Source: Nitrospinota bacterium (GTDB lineage: Bacteria > Nitrospinota_A > UBA7883 > JACRGQ01). Taken from it: DNA of 46,083 nucleotides. This document shows positions 24,571 through 32,445 of this stretch, one piece after another. Location: assembly GCA_016217735.1 (NCBI GenBank), contig JACRGQ010000035.1, positions 1-46,083 of the forward strand, given 5' to 3'. The notes beneath the pieces are model-generated. The model was not told the origin of the DNA and did not search any database. It worked only from the letters and a program-made list of their open reading frames with translations. The first letter of the stretch is position 1; each line of letters opens with the position of its first letter. Position numbers and translations under genes: made by a program.

Positions 24571-25314
24571 ATGGGACAACGGTTACTCGTTTTCATCGCG
24601 GTGTTTTTCATCGCATCGGCCGGAACGTCGCTTGCCACCCCAAGCAGAATAATCGCCATCCCCTCCACCGACACGCTGGAATACGGCGCCGCCCGGTTCG
24701 ACATGGAGACGTACAACACCATGATGAAAACCGGCGCCGACGGCGGGTGGAACCTGATCAACTACGGCGTCGCCTGGGGCCTGATCCCCTACACCGTCAG
24801 CAAATCATTCGGCATTGAAATCGGCCTCGATTACCGCGATTTTAACGGCAGCGCTCCCACCGCCGCCGACAGCCCGCTCTTCCTCAATGCCAAATTCGCC
24901 CTGCGCGAAGGGGCTCTCTTTTTCGATTACTTCCCCGCCATCGCCGTTGGCCTCCTCGATTACGGCGGTAAAAGCGGAGTCACCAACGCAAACATCATGT
25001 ATTTCACCGCATCGGAAACTTTTTTCAGCTCTTTGCGGGCGGGAGCCGGCTTCTACAGCGGCAACGGCACCGTGCTGGTGGATGAAAACGGAAAAGCGGA
25101 CAACAGCGGCCCGATGGTATCGCTCGACTGGCAGGTGAACAAAAAATGGTGGGCCGCCTTCGACTGGGCCAGCGGCAGAAGCCGCTACGGCACGCTGAAC
25201 GTGGGGGCCGGATACCATCTGCGCCCGGACATAAAAATAATCGCCGCGTACGTCATGTTTAACAACTCGCAGATAAAGCCGGCGCTTTCGATTCAACTGT
25301 TGATGGATTTTTAA
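24571..25314 (+). CDS. Predicted outer-membrane beta-barrel protein
   Basis: A 247-residue exported protein: signal peptide with cleavage around SLATP (about residue 22), then alternating hydrophobic and polar strands rich in Gly and aromatic residues (YGVAWGLIPY, IEIGLDYRDF, LNVGAGYHL), ending in L-L-M-D-F. A terminal Phe is typical of proteins inserted by the BAM complex. No specific family is recognised. TAGGAT near 24507 may be its -10 box, leaving a long leader with GAAAGGGA before the ATG. It is followed 12 bases later by the DCoH-like gene. Confidence 0.68.
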   Translation: MGQRLLVFIAVFFIASAGTSLATPSRIIAIPSTDTLEYGAARFDMETYNTMMKTGADGGWNLINYGVAWGLIPYTVSKSFGIEIGLDYRDFNGSAPTAADSPLFLNAKFALREGALFFDYFPAIAVGLLDYGGKSGVTNANIMYFTASETFFSSLRAGAGFYSGNGTVLVDENGKADNSGPMVSLDWQVNKKWWAAFDWASGRSRYGTLNVGAGYHLRPDIKIIAAYVMFNNSQIKPALSIQLLMDF

Positions 25315-25326
25315 AGGGAGAAGACC

Positions 25327-25668
25327 ATGGACTTCACCAGCCGCAAATGCCGGCCGCTGAAAGCGGGCACACCCCCGATGCCCCCCGGCTCCATCGCCAC
25401 GGCGCTTCAGGCCGTTCCCGGCTGGGAACTGAAAGACGGGGTCATCACCCGCGAATTCGCTTTTAAAAATCACTACGAAGCCATCGCCTTCGTCAACGCC
25501 GTGGCTTGGGTCTCGCACACCGAGAACCACCACCCGGATATGTCCATTGGGTACAACCGGTGCCGGATCGGCTACGCCACCCACTCGGTGGGAGGAATCT
25601 CGGAAAACGACTTCATCTGCGCCGCGACGGTGAACGCGCTGGCCGGGATGGATGACAAATTAAAATAA
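25327..25668 (+). CDS. 4a-hydroxytetrahydrobiopterin dehydratase (DCoH-like)
   Basis: A 113-residue protein of the pterin-4a-carbinolamine dehydratase family, which recycles the pterin cofactor of aromatic amino acid hydroxylases. The core motif HTENHHPDMSIGYNRCRI followed by THSVGG carries the catalytic His residues. AAGGGAG stands before the ATG. No phenylalanine hydroxylase gene is in the window; in many bacteria these proteins have no known pterin partner and may serve another role, such as molybdopterin-related chemistry. Confidence 0.88.
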   Translation: MDFTSRKCRPLKAGTPPMPPGSIATALQAVPGWELKDGVITREFAFKNHYEAIAFVNAVAWVSHTENHHPDMSIGYNRCRIGYATHSVGGISENDFICAATVNALAGMDDKLK

Positions 25669-25687
25669 TGCCGCCGTTGGGCATTTT

Positions 25688-25695
25688 GATATAAT
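25688..25695 (+). promoter_or_regulatory. Extended -10 promoter giving a likely leaderless aroA mRNA
   Basis: T-G-A-TATAAT occupies 25687-25695, an extended -10 box with consensus hexamer. Only seven bases separate it from the aroA ATG at 25703, so transcription should begin at the start codon. No ribosome-binding site is present. Confidence 0.55.
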
Positions 25696-25702
25696 TCCGC
25701 GG

Positions 25703-26971
25703 ATGTTCATCGATTCTAAAGCGTCCGCCGTGCGTGGAACGGTGCGGATTCCAACATCCAAATCGCATTCCATACGGGCCGTTTTCCTTGCCGCCCTGGC
25801 CGAAGGAACCTCCACCATCCGTCACCGGCTGCGCAGCGCCGACGTCGATTCCGCCATCGCCGCCTGCAAAACGCTGGGCGCGGGGATAGAAGAATCTGGC
25901 GAAGTCCTTAGGATAACGGGTTTCAACGGCAAACCGACCGCCCCTAAAAACACCATCGACGTGGGGAACAGCGGCACCACCGCCAATTTCGCGCTGGCGC
26001 TTGCCGCCCTGTGCGATAAACCGGTAACCGTCACCGCCGACGACCAAACCCGCAAGCGGCCGATCGCCCCGTTGCTGGAATCGCTCAAACAGTTGGGAGC
26101 CGTCATCGAAAGCTCAAACAACGGACTGCTGCCGGTAACCATCCGTGGCCCCATCAAAGGGGGGATCGCCGATGTGGCGGGCAGCACTTCACAATACCTC
26201 TCGGCGCTTTTGATACACGGCATCTTTTGCGAAACAGCCGCCGTGTTTAAGCTGAAATCGCTGAACGAAAAACCGTATGCCGATATGACCGTTGCCTGGC
26301 TGAAAAAGCTGGGGGTGCGGCTTGAGCAGGACAACCACAGCGAATACCGCCTTGCCCCGCGGCAGTCCTTAAAGGCGTTTGAGGCGGACATCCCCTCCGA
26401 CTGGTCGTCCGCCGCCTTCTTCCTCGTGCTGGCCGCCATTCCCGGATGCGAGGTAACGCTGGAGGGGCTTGATTTCACCGACACGCAAGGGGACAAAGAG
26501 GTGGTGAACTACCTCAAGGCGATGGGAGCCGACATCGAAGTGGGCGACCGCGTGAAAATACGCGGAAAAAAACTGCGCGGCACAACATTGGACTTGAACA
26601 ACACCCCGGACGCCCTCCCCGCGATGGCGGTGGCGGGGGCGCTGGCCGAAGGGGTAACGCACCTTACCAACGTGCCGCAAGCCCGCATCAAAGAAACCGA
26701 CCGGATAGCGGTGATGTGCCAAGAGCTGGCCAAAATGGGGGCCGACATTACCGAAGAGCGCGACGGCCTGATAATAAAAGGGGGAACGCCGCTGCGGGGA
26801 ACCGCCGTGGCGGGCCACTACGACCACCGGGTGGTTATGAGCCTCGCCGTGGCGGGTTTGGCCGCCGCCGGAACCACCACCATCGACAGCGCCGAGGCGA
26901 TAAACATCACCTTCCCCGATTTTGTGGACAAGATGCGCGCGTGCGGCGCCGATATGCGGCTCTACCGATGA
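25703..26971 (+). CDS. aroA: 3-phosphoshikimate 1-carboxyvinyltransferase (EPSP synthase)
   Basis: Sixth step of the shikimate pathway, joining PEP to shikimate-3-phosphate. The 422 residues show both family signatures: IPTSKSHSIRAVFLAA at the N-terminus, GNSGTTANFALAL, RKRPIAPLLE (phosphate-binding), DWSSAAFFLVL, and the C-terminal RIKETDRIAVM plus YDHRVVMSLAVAGL. The S-H-S-I-R variant of the usual S-K-S may affect inhibitor sensitivity, which is inference. It overlaps the alkyltransferase start by four bases. aroB lies about 9 kb away. Confidence 0.95.
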   Translation: MFIDSKASAVRGTVRIPTSKSHSIRAVFLAALAEGTSTIRHRLRSADVDSAIAACKTLGAGIEESGEVLRITGFNGKPTAPKNTIDVGNSGTTANFALALAALCDKPVTVTADDQTRKRPIAPLLESLKQLGAVIESSNNGLLPVTIRGPIKGGIADVAGSTSQYLSALLIHGIFCETAAVFKLKSLNEKPYADMTVAWLKKLGVRLEQDNHSEYRLAPRQSLKAFEADIPSDWSSAAFFLVLAAIPGCEVTLEGLDFTDTQGDKEVVNYLKAMGADIEVGDRVKIRGKKLRGTTLDLNNTPDALPAMAVAGALAEGVTHLTNVPQARIKETDRIAVMCQELAKMGADITEERDGLIIKGGTPLRGTAVAGHYDHRVVMSLAVAGLAAAGTTTIDSAEAINITFPDFVDKMRACGADMRLYR

Positions 26972-27489
26972 CCCCATTCGGTTGCGCGATTAAAACGGAA
27001 CTCGGCTGGGCCGCCGTCCGTTTCAACGAACATCACGAAATCACCGGCTTCCTCCTCCCCTCTTCCACCCAAAAATCGCACGACTTCCTCGCGTGGACGG
27101 AACATAAGAATTTCCCGCAACTGGAAAAAGCGGTGGTGGGATATTTCGCGGGCAAAAAAATAGATTTCTGCAAATTCTCCGTCTCGCTTACCGACGCATC
27201 CCCCTTCTTCCAAAAAGTCTATGCGGCATTGCGCACGGTAAAATACGGCGAAACAGTCTCCTACAAAAAGCTGGCTGAAAAAGCCGGAAGCCCGTCGGCG
27301 GTGCGCGCGGTGGGGAGCGCGATGGCGCACAACCCGATACCGCTCATCATCCCCTGCCACAGGGTTATCCAGTCTGACGGCGGCCTCGGCGGCTTCTCCG
27401 CGGGCGGCGGCGTGGATTTAAAAAAGATAATGCTCGATCTGGAACACCCGCCCGTTTCCCCCGCCGCCGGCAGAAAAAAGACCGGCTGA
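26968..27489 (+). CDS. Methylated-DNA--protein-cysteine methyltransferase
   Basis: Suicide repair protein that moves alkyl groups from O6-alkylguanine to its own Cys. The 173 residues include the RNase-H-like N-terminal part, the helix-turn-helix (GETVSYKKLAEKAGSPSAVRAVGSAMAHNP, recognised around residues 97-126) with the Arg finger, and the active site IIPCHRV. The ATG overlaps the aroA stop as ATGA, so it is coupled to aroA; this pairing has no obvious functional logic. The C-terminal tail is Pro/Lys rich. Confidence 0.93.
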   Translation: MTPFGCAIKTELGWAAVRFNEHHEITGFLLPSSTQKSHDFLAWTEHKNFPQLEKAVVGYFAGKKIDFCKFSVSLTDASPFFQKVYAALRTVKYGETVSYKKLAEKAGSPSAVRAVGSAMAHNPIPLIIPCHRVIQSDGGLGGFSAGGGVDLKKIMLDLEHPPVSPAAGRKKTG

Positions 27490-27493
27490 TTCC

Positions 27494-28249
27494 TTAAAAT
27501 CCCCAGCTGCGGAGTTCGTCCAGATAGCTGTGGTTGGTCAGGTCGAAATGGATCGGCGTGATGGTGATATATCCTTTTTCGTTAAGCACGATATCAACGT
27601 TCGGATCGGGGTCTTTCGTATCCATCACCCCGCCTTGCCAATAGTAATCCATTCCGCGCAGGTCTTCCCTTTTCTCGAACGCCCCCCGGAATACGCAATG
27701 GCTCTGGCGGCAGATTTTTACCCCTTTAATTTCCTTTTCGGGAATGGCCGGGATGTTCACGTTGAGCAGCGTCCCCTTCTGCAGCCCTTTTTCCATAACC
27801 TTTTTGGTGATCGCCACCGCGTGCTTCACCGCCGGCGCGAAGTCCGGCTCCTTGCCGTGCGTGGTAAGCGAAAAGGCGATGGAGGGAACCCCCAATATGG
27901 TTCCTTCGGTGGCGGCGGAAACGGTGCCGGAGTAAATAATGTTCGTGGCGAGGTTCGCGCCGTGATTCATGCCGCTGATGACGATGTCCGGTGGCTCCTT
28001 CATGACCGCCAGCAATGCGATCTTCACGCAGTCGGCCGGCGTGCCGTCCACCGCATAGCCGAACGGCTGGCCGTGATCCTTCACCTCGCGTACGCGCAAC
28101 GGCATGGCGATGGTGATGGCGTGCCCCACCGCGCTTTTTTCCATCTCGGGCGCGGCCACCGTCACATCGCCGATGGTTTTCAGCCCTTTGTGCAGCGCGC
28201 GCAGGCCGGGCGCGTTGATACCATCGTCGTTCGCCAGCAATATTTTCAT
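27494..28249 (-). CDS. surE: 5'/3'-nucleotidase SurE
   Basis: A metal-dependent survival-protein nucleotidase that removes phosphate from nucleoside monophosphates and short polyphosphates. The 251 residues begin MKILLANDDGINAPG, where the paired Asp bind metal. Further motifs are VDGTPADCVKIAL and SGMNHGANLATNIIYSGTVSAA. It ends four bases from the convergent alkyltransferase stop. TG-C-TATACT ends nine bases before the ATG, with no ribosome site, again pointing to a leaderless mRNA. Confidence 0.95.
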   Translation of the reverse strand: MKILLANDDGINAPGLRALHKGLKTIGDVTVAAPEMEKSAVGHAITIAMPLRVREVKDHGQPFGYAVDGTPADCVKIALLAVMKEPPDIVISGMNHGANLATNIIYSGTVSAATEGTILGVPSIAFSLTTHGKEPDFAPAVKHAVAITKKVMEKGLQKGTLLNVNIPAIPEKEIKGVKICRQSHCVFRGAFEKREDLRGMDYYWQGGVMDTKDPDPNVDIVLNEKGYITITPIHFDLTNHSYLDELRSWGF

Positions 28250-28258
28250 GGTTGGTGC

Positions 28259-28267
28259 AGTATAGCA
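28259..28267 (-). promoter_or_regulatory. Extended -10 box directly upstream of surE
   Basis: On the minus strand T-G-C-TATACT, an extended -10 element, ends nine bases before the surE ATG at 28249. The gap lacks purine-rich ribosome-binding sequence. Confidence 0.5.
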
Positions 28268-28323
28268 CGCAAAAACGCGCCGCTTTTTCTAGAAAAATCC
28301 GCGGGGTCCGGCGTGCAACTCAC

Positions 28324-28418
28324 GGTGGGTACACAATTTATTGTGTACGTTGCCGCGCAGGCGGCAAGAGAGTGGTCGGCCCTGCGGGCCGATATACCCA
28401 TTAAAATGGGTACCCACC
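28324..28418. repeat. Modular stem-loop element with terminal inverted repeats, copy B
   Basis: A 95-base element bounded by perfect GGTGGGTAC (28324-28332) and GTACCCACC (28410-28418). Inside are GTACACAAT-TT-ATTGTGTAC (28329-28348), TTGCCGC-GCAG-GCGGCAA (28350-28367), TCGGCCC-TGC-GGGCCGA (28376-28392) and TACCCAT-TAAA-ATGGGTA (28395-28412). It fills the gap between the surE promoter and the end of priA. This is the cleanest copy of the family also seen at 1131, 44618 and 45813. Confidence 0.85.
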
Positions 28419-28430
28419 TAGGCGGGGTTT

Positions 28431-30614
28431 TTAAAAGAAGCCGTACGGATCGACATCAATGGAGACGGAAACATCCCGCTCCACCGCCGCTTCGATGCGC
28501 AGCGCCGCCTCGTGCAACGCCTTGCTGTTTTTGCCGCGCAGCATCATCTTCCAGCGGTAGCGGTTGCGTATCTTGTGGATCAACGCCTCCACCGGCCCCA
28601 GCGGCTCCACCCCCGGCGGCAGGGGCGGCATGGCGTGTGCCAGCTTCAGCATGGCGCTTGCAAGCCGCTCTTCGTTAACGTCGTCGAACATGATGCCGAT
28701 GAGCCGCGAAAACGGCGGATAGCCGGTACGCTTGCGCGCTAAAATCTCATCGGCGTAAAACGCCTGATAGTCGTGCAGCACGGCGTGTTTCACGGCGTAG
28801 TGGCCGGTGGTGCCGCTGATGATGACTTCGCCCCCTTTCTCCCCGCGCCCCGTGCGGCCCGCCGCCTGCGTCACAAGGCCGAAGGTGCGCTCGGCGGAAC
28901 GGAAATCGGGAAACGAAAGGTAGTCGTCCGCCGCCACGATGGCGGTGAAGGTGAGGTTGGCGAAATCGTGCCCCTTCGCGGTCATCTGCGTGCCGACCAG
29001 CACGTCGGTCTTCCCCTTTTCGAAACGCTCGAGGATGCCGAACGCTTTTTCCCGCGACGGGGCGGTGTCCTGGTCAAGGCGCTCAATGACCGCCTTCGGC
29101 ACCATCCCGCGCAAAAACTCTTCCACCTTTTGCGTGCCGGTTCCCCGGTAGTTGAAAAGTTCCCTCGCTTTGCAGGCGGGGCAGACCTTTGGCACCGCGA
29201 TCTGATAACCGCAGTAGTGACACAAGAGCTTCGCGCCGCTGCTGTGAAAGGTGAGCGATACCGAACAGTTGGGACAGCCCACGACCTCCTTGCAGACGCG
29301 GCACTTCACCCGGCTGGCGGCGCCGCGCCGGTTGATGAACACCAGCGATTGCTCGCCGCGCCCTTTGCGTTCCATGATTTTTTCGATGACGGCGGCGGGC
29401 AGCATCCGCTCCCCGTCTTCATCCTCTTCCACGATGCGGACGGCGGGCATCGGGCGGTTGTCTATCCGCTGGGTGAGGCGGCAGAGGCCATACTTGCCGT
29501 TTTGCGCGTTGTAGTAGCTTTCAAGCGATGGGGTGGCGGAGCCAAGCACCACCGCCGCGCCGGTCATCCCCCCCAGCACCACGGCAAGATCGCGCGCATT
29601 GTAATGCGGCGATTCCGACTGTTTATAGCTGGCATCGTGCTCTTCATCCACCACGATAAGGCGCGGCTGTTTAAGCGGCGCGAAGATGGCGGATCGCGCG
29701 CCGATGACCACCCGCGCCTGGCCGCCGCTGATGCGCCGCCACTCCTCGCGCCGCTGCGCCGGGGTAAGCCCGCTGTGCAACACCGCGATGTCGCGCGGGA
29801 ACCGGGCGCGGAAACGGCGGACGAACTGGAACGTCAAGGCGATTTCCGGCACCAACAGTATCGCGCCGCCGCCCAACTCCAACGCCTTTTTGCAGAGCGC
29901 GATGTAGACCTCCGTCTTGCCGCTGCCGGTTTTTCCCTCCAGCAAGGTTATCGCGCCGCTCTTCGCTTCAACATCTTTTGCGATCTTCTCTATCGCGGCA
30001 TTTTGTTCGGCGGTGTAGGTTGCGGGGTCGATGCTTTTTTCCGTTACCGCTTCTTCCCCATCTTTGGCGATAAGCTCCGATCCGCCAAAATAGTATTCCT
30101 CCCGCTTCACCAGCAATCCGCCCTTCACCAGGCTTTTCGCGGCTTTATCCAGCTCGGTGACGGTGAGACCGGCCTTTGCCGCCAGCGTCTGCGCGCCAAG
30201 GCTTTCTTTGACGGCATCGAGGATTCTCTTTTTGTCTTCCCGCAGGCGGCCCGGCTGCGCGCCGGTCTTTTCGTACACCACCCGTTTCTTAAGTTCCTCG
30301 CGCGGGCCGATACCCCGAAAGAGTTCGCCCGGAGCGGCGATGTAATAGTCAGCGGCCCAGAGCGCCAGCTTCATCAGGTGCGTGCTGAAGATCGGCGCGG
30401 CGTCCAGCACCGCCTTTATCTCTTTGGTTTCGATATCGGTCTCGCCGAATCCAACGAAGACGCCGATGTTCTCCCGGTTGCGGAACGGCGCCACCACCCG
30501 CACGCCGGGAATCAGCTTTGCCTCGTCTTCGGGTTTAAATGAGTAGGAGAAGAGTTTGCGCAGCGGCACATAGACCGCCACATGCGCGGCTTTTTTCTTT
30601 TTCGGCTGGATCAC
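28431..30614 (-). CDS. priA: Primosomal replication restart helicase PriA
   Basis: A 3'-to-5' superfamily 2 helicase that reloads the replisome at stalled forks. The 727 residues include an N-terminal 3'BD domain (YVPLRKLFSYSF), Walker A GKTGSGKTEVY, the D-E-E-H box in VVDEEHDASYKQ, GSATPSLES, eight zinc-binding Cys (C-R-V-C, C-P-N-C, C-H-Y-C, C-P-A-C), RGTGTQKVEEFL and AGRTGRGEKGG. GTG start placed immediately after the stop of the preceding gene (TAA-GTG), so it is translationally linked to the methyltransferase-MTHFR fusion. Length is normal. Confidence 0.95.
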   Translation of the reverse strand: MIQPKKKKAAHVAVYVPLRKLFSYSFKPEDEAKLIPGVRVVAPFRNRENIGVFVGFGETDIETKEIKAVLDAAPIFSTHLMKLALWAADYYIAAPGELFRGIGPREELKKRVVYEKTGAQPGRLREDKKRILDAVKESLGAQTLAAKAGLTVTELDKAAKSLVKGGLLVKREEYYFGGSELIAKDGEEAVTEKSIDPATYTAEQNAAIEKIAKDVEAKSGAITLLEGKTGSGKTEVYIALCKKALELGGGAILLVPEIALTFQFVRRFRARFPRDIAVLHSGLTPAQRREEWRRISGGQARVVIGARSAIFAPLKQPRLIVVDEEHDASYKQSESPHYNARDLAVVLGGMTGAAVVLGSATPSLESYYNAQNGKYGLCRLTQRIDNRPMPAVRIVEEDEDGERMLPAAVIEKIMERKGRGEQSLVFINRRGAASRVKCRVCKEVVGCPNCSVSLTFHSSGAKLLCHYCGYQIAVPKVCPACKARELFNYRGTGTQKVEEFLRGMVPKAVIERLDQDTAPSREKAFGILERFEKGKTDVLVGTQMTAKGHDFANLTFTAIVAADDYLSFPDFRSAERTFGLVTQAAGRTGRGEKGGEVIISGTTGHYAVKHAVLHDYQAFYADEILARKRTGYPPFSRLIGIMFDDVNEERLASAMLKLAHAMPPLPPGVEPLGPVEALIHKIRNRYRWKMMLRGKNSKALHEAALRIEAAVERDVSVSIDVDPYGFF

Positions 30615-32438
30615 TTACAAATATTTCTTCAATACCGCAAGCGACGCCTTCACCCCGCCCGCGGGGCTCATCACATAAACCCCCTGCACCATGCCGCGCA
30701 TCGCCTCCAGCGCTTCCACGGCCAGTTGCACGCCAAGCTCCGCCCCCTTGTCCCCCGCGTCGGCCATCTGTTTCCTGATGCCATCCGGCACGCTCATTCC
30801 CGGAACCTCGTGATGCAGGAACTCCGCCATGCGCGACGACGCCAGCGGCAAAATGCCGATCAGCGTCGGGATGGCGATGTCCTTCGTCAATTCCTTGAAG
30901 CGAATGAACATCTCGGTATCGAACACCGGTTGCGTAAAGATGAACTCCGCGCCGGCATCCACCTTCTGCCGCAGGCGGGAAATCTCCTGCTCAAGGTTGA
31001 TTGCAACCGGGTTCACCCCCACCCCGATGTGGATGGCGGCCGGCGCGCCGATGCGGTTGCCCGCCACGTCGAGTCCGTGGTTAAGATTGCTGATGATTTT
31101 TACCAGACCGATGGCGTCGACATCGTACACGGCGGTCGCATCGGGATAGTTCCCCAGTTTCGGCGGGTCGCCGGTGACGGCCAAAATATCGCGCAGGCCG
31201 ATTGCGTGCGCTCCCAAAATATCGGACTGCATCCCCAGAATATTCCGGTCGCGGCAGGTGTAGTGCAGCACCGGCTCTATCCCCACCTTCTGCTGAAAGA
31301 GAAGCGCCAACGACATCGGGCTCATGCGGGCGCTGGCGCGCGGGCCATCCGGTATGTTGCAGGCATCCACCCCGGCGTCCTTGAGCTGCTTTGCCATGTC
31401 GAGCACTTTCGACGGGTCGGCCCCCTTCGGCGGCAGTATCTCAACACAGGTGACGAATTTGCCTTGCGCCAATTTCTTCGCCAGCGGACTTTTTTCGGCG
31501 GTCGGCACGGCCGGCACCGCCTCTTCCTTCTTCGCCTCTTTCACCTCCACCGCCGGACGGGCCGGGGCGAGCGCCTTCACGGCGTGGCGCAGGGCGCGGA
31601 TGTGCGCTGGGGTGGTGCCGCAGCAGCCGCCGATCACTTTCACACCGGAGCGGATGAACCGCTTGGCGTAGGTCTCAAGATATTCGGGGGTGGTCATGTA
31701 TATGAGCCGCCCCTCGTGCATCCGGGGATAACCCGCGTTCGGCATGGCCGATACCGGCTTGTGCGTGACGGTTGCGATCTTCGCCACCATGTCGAGCATC
31801 GGCGCGGGGCCGACCGAGCAGTTCACGCCAATAACATCCACCGGCAATGCGTCCAACGCGGCGGCCACCTTCTCTATCGGCTCGCCCAGCGGGGTGTGGC
31901 CGTCTTCGCCGAACGTCATGTGCGCGATGAGCGGGATGTCGGCCTTCCGTGCGCGCACGGCGCCAACGGCAATTTCGAGTTCTTTCAGGTTGGCAAATGT
32001 CTCAAGGATGATAAGGTCGACGCCTCCGTCGATGAGCGCTTCCGCCTGCTCCCTGAAAACCGCGGCGGCCTCTTCCGGCGGCACGGTGCCGAGCGGTTGT
32101 ATGCCGGTGCCAAGCGGCCCGATGCTCCCCGCCACATAGACCGCGCCGCGCGCCTCGTAGACGGCGTTTTGTGTGGCGGCTATGTTTATCTCGCGCACCT
32201 TGTCCTGCAGGCCCCAGCGGGCCAGCCGCTGCCGGTTCGCGCCGAAGGAGTTGGTCTCGATGATGTCGGCTCCGGCGGCGATGTACTCGCGGTGGATTTC
32301 GCGCACGAGGTCGGGCTTGGTGAGGTTCAGCTCGTCGTAGGAACGGTTGATGTACTCCCCTTTTTCATAGAGGTAGGTACCCATCGCCCCATCACAGAGC
32401 AACACCCGTTCTTGCAGCGCTTCAAGGAATGGTTTCAT
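30615..32438 (-). CDS. Homocysteine S-methyltransferase / methylenetetrahydrofolate reductase fusion
   Basis: A 607-residue bifunctional protein. Residues about 1-290 are a Pfam S-methyl_trans barrel (LLCDGAMGTYL, VIGVNCSVGP, zinc-binding GGCCGTTPAHI). A short Ala/Glu/Lys linker leads to an FAD-binding MTHFR barrel (about 325-607: FVTCVEILPPKG, LAVTGDPPKLG, EFIFTQPVFD). It resembles YitJ-type fusions. It probably makes methyl-tetrahydrofolate and uses a methyl donor to form methionine. The cobalamin-binding and activation domains of MetH are absent. It starts seven bases after pgi and runs directly into priA. Confidence 0.92.
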   Translation of the reverse strand: MKPFLEALQERVLLCDGAMGTYLYEKGEYINRSYDELNLTKPDLVREIHREYIAAGADIIETNSFGANRQRLARWGLQDKVREINIAATQNAVYEARGAVYVAGSIGPLGTGIQPLGTVPPEEAAAVFREQAEALIDGGVDLIILETFANLKELEIAVGAVRARKADIPLIAHMTFGEDGHTPLGEPIEKVAAALDALPVDVIGVNCSVGPAPMLDMVAKIATVTHKPVSAMPNAGYPRMHEGRLIYMTTPEYLETYAKRFIRSGVKVIGGCCGTTPAHIRALRHAVKALAPARPAVEVKEAKKEEAVPAVPTAEKSPLAKKLAQGKFVTCVEILPPKGADPSKVLDMAKQLKDAGVDACNIPDGPRASARMSPMSLALLFQQKVGIEPVLHYTCRDRNILGMQSDILGAHAIGLRDILAVTGDPPKLGNYPDATAVYDVDAIGLVKIISNLNHGLDVAGNRIGAPAAIHIGVGVNPVAINLEQEISRLRQKVDAGAEFIFTQPVFDTEMFIRFKELTKDIAIPTLIGILPLASSRMAEFLHHEVPGMSVPDGIRKQMADAGDKGAELGVQLAVEALEAMRGMVQGVYVMSPAGGVKASLAVLKKYL

Positions 32439-32445
32439 GGCCGTG

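Noticed and set aside
28773-30542. 589-codon open frame opposite priA
   Set aside because: Antisense shadow of priA with low-complexity Ala/Arg/His composition and no recognisable domain.
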